A stretch of 5,439 bases of DNA from Thermococci archaeon (GTDB lineage: Archaea; Methanobacteriota_B; Thermococci; Methanofastidiosales; B48-G16): NCBI GenBank assembly GCA_003660605.1, contig QMUN01000070.1:1-5439 (forward strand). Direction: 5' to 3'. This document shows, one piece after another, positions 1 through 4,649 of the stretch (within the stretch, counting starts at the first letter, position 1; every line of letters begins with the position of its first letter). The notes beneath the pieces are model-generated. The model was not told the origin of the DNA. It worked only from the letters and a program-made list of their open reading frames with translations, and ran no database searches. Made by a program: the position numbers and the translations under genes.

Positions 1-1
1 A

Positions 2-385
2 TTGTTCGGTATCGCTGAGCTGGCAGTAACTGCAGGAGGAAACGAGGTTAGTTGGGGGATCTTGGAGATACCCAATGAGATGTTCAGAGGAGGATGGGGT
101 GGATTTGTCGTGCTCTTTGCAGGATTGTTTTACCTATCCAGCCTTAAAAACTTCTCTGAAATCCACCAGTTTTCAAAGGCAGTAATGGGCTCCATAATGA
201 TATGGGTCATGGCGGGATTAGATATATTTGCAATGATTACAGAGTCTATACCTAGTGAAGAGGGATGGTTCAACTCCTTGGAAGGATTCTTTGAAACATA
301 CGCACCACCATACGCACCTGCTATAATTCTGCTACCATTTTCTCTTGTAGTGATCTACTATATCTATAAGAGAAAGTCAGCATGA
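2..385 (+). CDS. Multi-pass membrane protein of unknown function (probably 5'-partial)
   Basis: This open frame runs from the window edge to a TGA at 383-385. The first possible start is a TTG at base 2, so the true start may lie upstream; an in-frame ATG at 80 would shorten the protein to about 101 residues. Counting from base 2 (127 aa), hydrophobic segments are visible at about residues 31-48, 60-79 and 101-121. The middle one is flanked by a conserved-looking acidic loop after a DIFAM stretch. The protein ends in a short basic tail (YKRKSA), which suggests a cytoplasmic C-terminus. I do not recognise the family and give no function. It is separated from the next gene by an oligo-T tract, so it probably belongs to an upstream transcription unit. 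It is visibly richer in G and C than the genes at 474-1022. Confidence 0.7.
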   Translation: MFGIAELAVTAGGNEVSWGILEIPNEMFRGGWGGFVVLFAGLFYLSSLKNFSEIHQFSKAVMGSIMIWVMAGLDIFAMITESIPSEEGWFNSLEGFFETYAPPYAPAIILLPFSLVVIYYIYKRKSA

Positions 386-397
386 TTTTTTTTCTTT
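386..397 (+). terminator. Oligo-T archaeal-type terminator after the membrane protein
   Basis: Eight consecutive T residues (386-393), then C and three more T, begin immediately after the stop codon at 383-385. Archaeal RNA polymerase commonly terminates at such U-rich tracts without needing a hairpin, and I see no strong stem here. That it terminates transcription is inference. Confidence 0.55.
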
Positions 398-473
398 GAT
401 GTTAAAATGAAAACTAACGGCACTGAATCACTGGCCTGGGGTGTGGGAGAAAAAGATTTGAGAGGGTAAGTAC

Positions 474-716
474 TTGATTAAAAGAATTTTATCAGAGATT
501 GGAAAAGGAAAAACAATAGATGAGCTTGCTGAATATTTAGATATGAGCAAACCCATGCTCTTAGCGATGATAGATTTCATGGCAGATGAGGGATATCTTG
601 AAAAAATAAGTATTCAATGCTCTTGTCACTTTAGTTCTAAATGTTCTGTAAAAAATGAATCAATAAAAATGTATGCTTTGACGCGAAGAGGTAAGGAATT
701 TTTGAACGAAAGATGA
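474..716 (+). CDS. feoC: FeoC-like winged-helix protein with cysteine cluster
   Basis: A protein of 80 residues. Residues 1-45 have the pattern of a small winged helix-turn-helix (an ILSEIGKGKTIDELA helix-turn, then SKPMLLAMIDFM as recognition helix, then GYLEKI). Next comes a wing with C49-x-C51-x5-C57, and it ends YALTRRGKEFL. This layout matches FeoC-like proteins, small partners of the FeoB ferrous-iron transporter thought to bind an Fe-S cluster through wing cysteines and to affect FeoB stability or feo transcription. The start is a TTG at 474 with a GAGGG seven bases upstream (462-466); the next in-frame ATG, at 543, would cut into the helix-turn-helix. The following gene resembles the FeoB C-terminus, which supports the Feo assignment. 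Only three cysteines are present, and no FeoA is visible. A generic MarR/ArsR-like regulator is the alternative. Confidence 0.72.
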   Translation: MIKRILSEIGKGKTIDELAEYLDMSKPMLLAMIDFMADEGYLEKISIQCSCHFSSKCSVKNESIKMYALTRRGKEFLNER

Positions 717-720
717 ATAT

Positions 721-819
721 ATGCTAAAAAAGCTATTGGAAATAATTAAAGAGATAAGATTTCTGGTAAAAAAGAGATGTCAAAAAGATTTGGTAGAGGA
801 ATGCTTGTATCTGTTCTGA
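721..819 (+). other. Short ORF ahead of the FeoB-like fragment, containing an A AAA AAG slippery heptamer
   Basis: An ATG four bases after the feoC stop opens a 32-codon ORF ending at TGA 817-819. Its first 18 residues form a basic amphipathic helix (MLKKLLEIIKEIRFLVKK). Codons 16-18 are GTA AAA AAG, giving A AAA AAG at 768-774 in the zero frame. A -1 slip there, or one extra A in the run, joins codon 18 to GAG ATG at 774-779. That would give a continuous protein of about 100 residues ending in the FeoB-like domain. The operon-like spacing to feoC suggests 721 is the real start. Whether the joint reflects programmed frameshifting, a mutation or a base-calling error cannot be decided from sequence alone. 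Confidence 0.45.
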
Positions 820-1022
820 GCAGTGAAATATCTTTAGTTTTAACTCCTCTTCAAATCTATACATTCGGAATAGCTTCTACAATTGGAATTCCATGTATAA
901 TTGCCTTAGGAATACTCATCAGAGAATTTGGATTTAAAAGAGCTATATCTTTGACAGGAATATCGATAATCTATGGTATATTATTTGCCGGTTTAATCTG
1001 GAGGATAATTTCTATTTTCTAA
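777..1022 (+). CDS. FeoB C-terminal domain-like fragment, without GTPase (possible remnant or frameshifted gene)
   Basis: An 81-residue ORF with two membrane segments (about residues 23-50 and 56-80). The stretch TPLQIYTFG, then IPCIIALGILIREFG(F)KRA, then a last hydrophobic helix, closely resembles the extreme C-terminus of FeoB, where a TPLQ...IPC...REFGWK pattern precedes the final helix. Full FeoB is about 600-700 residues with an N-terminal G domain (GxxNxGKS) and two gate repeats, and none of that is present here. ATG 777 has no convincing SD site; the frame is open upstream only to a TAA at 747-749, and ATG 801 is another candidate. The gene lies just after the FeoC-like gene. It could be a decayed feoB, a stand-alone C-terminal subunit, or the second half of a gene starting at 721 in another frame. 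The homology is strong by eye; whether it is functional is unknown. Confidence 0.66.
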   Translation: MSKRFGRGMLVSVLSSEISLVLTPLQIYTFGIASTIGIPCIIALGILIREFGFKRAISLTGISIIYGILFAGLIWRIISIF

Positions 1023-1035
1023 TAGATAAATAAAA

Positions 1036-1043
1036 TTTAAAAA
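1036..1043 (+). promoter_or_regulatory. Probable TATA box of the HAD phosphatase gene
   Basis: TTTAAAAA, preceded by an A-rich stretch, is centred about 24 bases upstream of ATG 1064. No SD site lies before that ATG (the sequence is CCATCTATAGAT). Box position and missing SD fit archaeal transcription starting at or beside the start codon, giving a leaderless mRNA. This is inference from spacing. Confidence 0.5.
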
Positions 1044-1063
1044 CAGAGAATCCATCTATAGAT

Positions 1064-1837
1064 ATGGATAAGAAAAGTTTGAGTATTAAAGGGATCATTT
1101 TTGATATCGATGGTGTACTGGAGTTTCAGGGGAAAGTATACGACGGTGCAATTGAAACGATCAATTCATTGAGAGATAAAGGGATTGTTCTCAGATTTTT
1201 GACTAATAGTACTTTAAAGAGCAGGAAATCCTGTGCTGATAAATTAAAAAAGAGAGGTTTCCGTATATTTGAAGATGAAGTTATCACCGCCTCCTACGCT
1301 ACTGCATTGTATCTCAAAAAATTGAATCCTGAATCTTGTTGGGTCATGTTAGAAAGAGAAGGACTCAATGAGTTTAGAAATTTTACTCAGGACATGGAAA
1401 ATCCTGAGTATATTGTTGTGGGTGACAACAGGAGCAACTTCGATTTTAACCATCTAAATAAAGCCTTGAGATTGCTGTTAAAAGGTGCAAAATTGATCGC
1501 AATGTCATCTGGACTTGTTGATTCCAGTATGGGGAATATAGAATTAGATGTCGGTTCGTGGGCACAGATGTTAGAAAGAGCATCTGGGGTAAAGGGAGTT
1601 TACATAGGCAAGCCTAATCCGTATGTGTTTGAGCTTGCTTTGAAAAGCATGAACCTCGATAAAAATGAAGTAGTTATGGTGGGTGACCAGATCTCTACAG
1701 ATATAAAAGGTGCAAAAAATGTGGGAATAAGATCGATATTACTGAAGACAGGAGAATTTGATGAAAGAGATTTGAACAGCGACATAAAACCAGATTTTAT
1801 ATTCGATTCTATCCGTGATATACCGAAAATTTTATAA
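1064..1837 (+). CDS. HAD-superfamily phosphatase, NagD/HDHD2-like (subclass IIA)
   Basis: A 257-residue cytosolic hydrolase of usual length for HAD subclass IIA. Motif I is D14-I-D16-G-V-L, with the nucleophile Asp and the acid/base Asp. Motif II is T47-N48-S49. A C2-type cap follows, at about residues 60-175. Motif III is K183 in GKPNP, and motif IV is GD208-x4-D213, which binds Mg2+ and continues into GAKNVGIRSILLKTGEF. All catalytic residues are present, so it should be an active phosphoryl-transfer enzyme. Relatives dephosphorylate nucleotides, sugar phosphates or phosphohistidine/pyrophosphate, and the substrate cannot be read from sequence. It sits just ahead of pyrE and pyrF in the same direction, so a role with nucleoside monophosphates is possible. 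However, it has its own TATA-like box and pyrE has another, so the two need not be co-transcribed. Confidence 0.92.
   Translation: MDKKSLSIKGIIFDIDGVLEFQGKVYDGAIETINSLRDKGIVLRFLTNSTLKSRKSCADKLKKRGFRIFEDEVITASYATALYLKKLNPESCWVMLEREGLNEFRNFTQDMENPEYIVVGDNRSNFDFNHLNKALRLLLKGAKLIAMSSGLVDSSMGNIELDVGSWAQMLERASGVKGVYIGKPNPYVFELALKSMNLDKNEVVMVGDQISTDIKGAKNVGIRSILLKTGEFDERDLNSDIKPDFIFDSIRDIPKIL
1830..1837 (+). promoter_or_regulatory. Probable TATA box of the pyrE operon, overlapping the HAD stop codon
   Basis: TTTTATAA, preceded by the purine run GAAAA (a BRE-like position), is centred about 26 bases before the pyrE ATG at 1860. It covers the last codons and the TAA stop of the HAD gene. The sequence before ATG 1860 (AAGCATAGAAAATT) has no SD site, so a leaderless pyrE transcript is the simplest reading. 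Confidence 0.6.
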
Positions 1838-1859
1838 CTCATCATAAGCATAGAAAATT

Positions 1860-2534
1860 ATGGAAGAATACAAACAAAAATTTATTGATTTTTTGTTGGA
1901 TAAAGAAGCTTTGAAAATAGGTGAATTTACATTGAAAAGTGGAAGGATTTCTCCATATTTTGTGAATACAGGGATGTTTGATGATGGAGAGAGTATTGGA
2001 AAATTAGGATATTTTTATGCTGCTAAAATAGCAGATAAATTCGGAGAAGAATTCGATATTGTCTTTGGACCTGCATATAAAGGAATACCTTTATCGGTAA
2101 CAACTACGATCGCTTTAAATCGTGATTTTGGTATTAATAAAGGCTATTCTTTTAATAGAAAAGAGCCAAAGGGTCATGGTGAAGCCACAAAACAGAAGAA
2201 CTGGATCGTCGGACATAAAATTGAGGATGGGAGTAGAATTCTGATGATAGATGATGTTTTCACAACTGGGGGTACAAAATACGAATCTATTGATCTGTTG
2301 AATAGTGTCGCTGATAATCTTCATTATGTTGGATTAATTATAGCAGTCGACAGAGAAGAAGTTGGAGAAGACGGGAAAAGTGCAATTAAGCAATTTGAAG
2401 AGAAAACAGGGATACCTGTAGATTCTATTGTGAGTATAAGTGAAATAATTAATTATCTCTGGGATGCAAAAAAAATAACAGCCTCAGATAAACAGAGACT
2501 TGAAGAGTATCTAAAAAAATATGGAGTTAGATAA
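1860..2534 (+). CDS. pyrE: Orotate phosphoribosyltransferase
   Basis: PyrE converts orotate and PRPP to orotidine 5'-phosphate and pyrophosphate, the fifth step of de novo pyrimidine synthesis, in the cytosol. The 224-residue protein shows the family signatures: FTLKSGR at 23-29 with K26, FGPAYKG at 69-75, NRKE at 99-102, the flexible catalytic loop with K104 and H106-G-E, and the PRPP loop at 127-139 with D131-D132 and TTGGT. The length and the FGPAYKGIP and RKE-K-HGE blocks are closest to the long bacterial type (the Escherichia coli enzyme is 213 residues) rather than the shorter archaeal form of about 180 residues. It is followed by pyrF with a coding junction of zero to a few bases, and the two would act in sequence on OMP. 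Its promoter probably overlaps the upstream stop codon. Confidence 0.95.
   Translation: MEEYKQKFIDFLLDKEALKIGEFTLKSGRISPYFVNTGMFDDGESIGKLGYFYAAKIADKFGEEFDIVFGPAYKGIPLSVTTTIALNRDFGINKGYSFNRKEPKGHGEATKQKNWIVGHKIEDGSRILMIDDVFTTGGTKYESIDLLNSVADNLHYVGLIIAVDREEVGEDGKSAIKQFEEKTGIPVDSIVSISEIINYLWDAKKITASDKQRLEEYLKKYGVR
2523..2526 (+). promoter_or_regulatory. SD site within the pyrE 3' end, for pyrF
   Basis: GGAG lies nine bases before ATG 2536 and inside the last pyrE codons. It favours 2536 over the upstream in-frame ATG at 2521, which has only an A-rich sequence before it and would overlap pyrE by 14 bases. Confidence 0.5.
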
Positions 2535-2535
2535 T

Positions 2536-3234
2536 ATGAGAATAATTAAAAGAGACAGAAGTGTGATACCTGCATGTGATGTGCCATTGGAACTTTATGA
2601 AAGAATTGTTAGAGAAACAGCGAATATAGAGGGAATCGGTGGATATAAAGTGGGTTTTTTCTTGGGGCTTGATTATGGTTTGCCCAAAATTGTGGGGATA
2701 GCAAGAAAATATACAGACAAGCCAATAATCTATGATCATCAAAAGGCTGGAACAGATATTCCGGATATGGGTGGAAAATTTGCTAAAATTTGTAAGAAAT
2801 CAGGAATAGATGCAGTGATTCTATTTCCGCAATCTGGACCTGAAACAGAAAAGGCGTGGATTGAGGCTGCAAAAGAAGAAGGTTTGGGAGTAATCGTTGG
2901 TGGATTAATGACACATCTAAAATACAAAAAAAGTGAAGGTGGATTTTTAGCAGATGAATCGATTTTGGAGATGTATCTGATTGCAGCAGATTTAGGTGTA
3001 AAAGATTTTGTCGTTCCGGGAAATAGACCGGACGATATAAAAAGAATAAGAGAGGCTCTGGAAGAAAAAGGAATCGCACCAAGATTCTATGCACCTGGAT
3101 TCGTTGCCCAGGGAGGAGAGATAACAGAGGCAACAAAAGTTGCAGGCAACTATTGGCATGCGATAGTGGGAAGAGGAATTTACAGGGCAGAAGATATTAA
3201 AAAGGCTGCATTAGAGTATACCAGTAAATTTTAA
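2536..3234 (+). CDS. pyrF: Orotidine 5'-phosphate decarboxylase, atypical active-site spacing
   Basis: PyrF removes CO2 from OMP to give UMP, the last step of de novo pyrimidine synthesis. With the start at ATG 2536 it is 232 residues; ATG 2521 adds five. It has the (beta/alpha)8 OMP-decarboxylase pattern: D15 in the first strand (ACDVP), K38 in YKVG, D67/K70/D74 in YDHQKAGTDIP, a phosphate-binding PGF-x-AQGG near 187-194, and R213 in VGRGIY, the position of the phosphate-binding arginine. Classical enzymes read D-x-K-x2-D-I-P; here the spacing is D-x2-K-x3-D-I-P, so two residues are added in the catalytic loop. The neighbouring pyrE makes the assignment secure enough. A related sugar-phosphate decarboxylase (hexulose phosphate synthase type) is less likely. 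The next gene follows after 9 bases. Confidence 0.88.
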   Translation: MRIIKRDRSVIPACDVPLELYERIVRETANIEGIGGYKVGFFLGLDYGLPKIVGIARKYTDKPIIYDHQKAGTDIPDMGGKFAKICKKSGIDAVILFPQSGPETEKAWIEAAKEEGLGVIVGGLMTHLKYKKSEGGFLADESILEMYLIAADLGVKDFVVPGNRPDDIKRIREALEEKGIAPRFYAPGFVAQGGEITEATKVAGNYWHAIVGRGIYRAEDIKKAALEYTSKF

Positions 3235-3240
3235 GGTGAT
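3235..3240 (+). promoter_or_regulatory. Archaeal SD site for the zinc-ribbon gene
   Basis: GGTGAT, complementary to the conserved 3' end of archaeal 16S rRNA, starts directly after the pyrF stop codon and ends three bases before ATG 3244. It supports translation of this gene from the pyrEF message. Confidence 0.65.
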
Positions 3241-3243
3241 ATC

Positions 3244-3495
3244 ATGAAAGCATGTCCAAAATGTGGAAGCACAAATATAACAAAAAAATTTCCTCAAATG
3301 AATGTATGGGTCTGTAAAAAGTGTGGATGGGAAGGTACGGTAATCGTTGATTTTCCCGATGAATCTTTAAAGAAAATGAAGGAAATCGAGAAAGCTGAGA
3401 AACTTGGAAAAGAAGCAGAGGCTATTAAAAAGAAAGAAAGACTGGAAAAAAAGATGAAGAAGCTTGAGAAGAAAATGAGAAGGTTGGGGTACTGA
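3244..3495 (+). CDS. Small zinc-ribbon protein with charged coiled-coil tail
   Basis: An 83-residue protein. Residues 1-32 form a zinc ribbon with CPKCG (C4, C7) and CKKCGWEG (C24, C27), i.e. C-x2-C-x16-C-x2-C, the kind of knuckle seen in TFIIB/TFIIS-like and ribosome-associated ribbons. Residues about 40-80 are almost entirely Lys and Glu with regularly spaced Leu, Met and Ile, and should form a basic alpha-helical coiled coil. No catalytic domain is present. It most likely binds nucleic acid or another protein, and I assign no more specific function. It starts 9 bases after pyrF with a good SD site, so it is probably the last gene of the pyrimidine operon. It ends 12 bases from a convergent gene. 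Confidence 0.85.
   Translation: MKACPKCGSTNITKKFPQMNVWVCKKCGWEGTVIVDFPDESLKKMKEIEKAEKLGKEAEAIKKKERLEKKMKKLEKKMRRLGY
3446..3452 (-). terminator. Possible U-rich termination tract for the NAD kinase transcript, antisense to the zinc-ribbon gene
   Basis: The minus strand reads seven T in a row here, about 55 bases past the NAD kinase stop codon, within a pyrimidine-rich strand opposite the Lys/Glu coiled coil. No T tract occurs in the 12-base gap between the genes. The tract could end the minus-strand message, but it is also simply a consequence of lysine codons on the other strand. Confidence 0.25.
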
Positions 3496-3507
3496 AATCT
3501 CCCAAAT

Positions 3508-4632
3508 CTAAATATGAGAAGAAATAATCCCACCTAACACTTTCTTCCTCTGAGCCATTCTGTACCCACAGACTATTGTCTTGTATCCTGAGAGAGTTCT
3601 ATCTAACTCTTCATCGCCTGTATCCACTAAAAGATGAGGACTCTGACTTAATTTATAGGGTGTAGCTATAATGATAATGTTTTCTGCCCCCACTTTTTTA
3701 ATAACTTTTGCACTTATCTGTTGATTCCCTCTGCCGAAGACGAATCCCTGTGCTCCTATGGGGCTTACAACTATCTTTGCATCTTCTCCTTCAATGTGCG
3801 CAAGAATATCCCTCTCGCAAACATCTCGTGCTACGAGTTTTTCATCTTTAACAAGATCAACACCGAGAAGAGTCTTTTTTATACCTATGAGGTCTGCAAT
3901 ACTTTTTGTAGTAGTTCCTGCTCCAAGAATGTATAATGTATCATCTTTCATGAGTTCTCTTATAAAATAGGATATGTCCCTTTTGGATTCATCTTCATTT
4001 TCGCTCTGGAAGGTAAACTTTCTTTTTTGAACTAAATTTGGTACATAAATTGTTTTAGCATAACCAAAAAGTTTTATATCGAAGTTATTCTGCCGGTACA
4101 TTTCTTCATCGATATCCATGATCTCTGCTTCTCTTATCTGAACCTGGTTATCTAAAAATTTGGTAATTAATTTGGATATAGATTGTGGATTTATTGAAAA
4201 AACACCCGAAAACATCTTAACTCCTGCAGGAATTCCTATAATCGGGATCTTATTCCCGATTACTTCATAAACGTCTCTCGCTGTACCGTCCCCACCGCAG
4301 AAGAGAATCATATCGATATCTTCTCCAAGAAATATCTCGCACGTTCTTCGGGTGTCCAAACTCGAAGTTTTTTTCTTGGGGTGATGCACAATAAAATATG
4401 TCGGGAAGTTCAAATCCTCCAATACATTCTCACCCATCTCGCCTGAGGAAGTTACCACAACAAGATCTGCTTTTCTACCGTTTAATCTTTCAAGTGCTTT
4501 TTTTGCTCTGCTCTGAGCTACAGGTCTTGCACCTCTCCTTAATGCTTCTTCTAAAACGCCGTCTGTGCCTTTCAGGCCTACTCTTCCACCCATTCCGGCT
4601 ACGGGATTCACAATAAATCCAATTCTCTTCAT
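3508..4632 (-). CDS. ATP-NAD kinase, archaeal AcoX-like type
   Basis: Predicted to phosphorylate NAD to NADP in the cytosol. With ATG 4632 the protein has 374 residues, normal for the long archaeal ATP-NAD/AcoX-like family and longer than bacterial NadK (about 290). The N-terminus carries the family's VNPVAGMGG-x-VGLKGTDG block (about residues 9-25). The diacylglycerol/NAD-kinase signature GGDGT is at 113-117 and is followed by IPIIGIPAG-K-x-FSG. The late block SPIGAQG-FVFGRGNQQIS (about 292-307) is a hallmark of this family. A GTG six bases upstream (4638) would add two residues. ATG is preferred because family members begin at MKRIGFIVNP and because of a TATA-like box about 27 bases before it. 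It lies 11-17 bases after the trpB2-like gene, so read-through from that gene is also likely. Confidence 0.92.
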   Translation of the reverse strand: MKRIGFIVNPVAGMGGRVGLKGTDGVLEEALRRGARPVAQSRAKKALERLNGRKADLVVVTSSGEMGENVLEDLNFPTYFIVHHPKKKTSSLDTRRTCEIFLGEDIDMILFCGGDGTARDVYEVIGNKIPIIGIPAGVKMFSGVFSINPQSISKLITKFLDNQVQIREAEIMDIDEEMYRQNNFDIKLFGYAKTIYVPNLVQKRKFTFQSENEDESKRDISYFIRELMKDDTLYILGAGTTTKSIADLIGIKKTLLGVDLVKDEKLVARDVCERDILAHIEGEDAKIVVSPIGAQGFVFGRGNQQISAKVIKKVGAENIIIIATPYKLSQSPHLLVDTGDEELDRTLSGYKTIVCGYRMAQRKKVLGGIISSHI

Positions 4633-4649
4633 ATCCACAAAATAAAATA

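Noticed and set aside
401..473. TTAAAATG at 402-409 as a promoter for the feoC-like gene
   Set aside because: The position would give a leader of about 45 bases, which is possible, but the match is weak in AT-rich sequence and has no supporting element, so it is not listed as a feature.
1600..1851. 83-codon minus-strand ORF opposite the HAD gene
   Set aside because: Antisense to the GKPNP and GD-x4-D motifs of the phosphatase; a shadow.
2783..3136. 117-codon minus-strand ORF opposite pyrF
   Set aside because: It is antisense to the conserved core of PyrF, its Leu/Pro/Phe-rich composition is typical of a reverse-frame shadow, and it has no recognisable domain or SD site.
3400..3485. Purine-rich, repeat-like AAGAAAGA / GAAAAGAAG stretch
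   Set aside because: It is explained by Lys and Glu codons of the coiled-coil tail; there is no regular repeat unit.
3294..3533. Phe/Ser/Ile-rich minus-strand ORF opposite the zinc-ribbon gene, resembling a membrane protein
   Set aside because: Hydrophobic Phe/Ser/Leu codons are the mirror of the Lys/Glu-rich coiled coil. The sense strand has a clear zinc ribbon and SD site.
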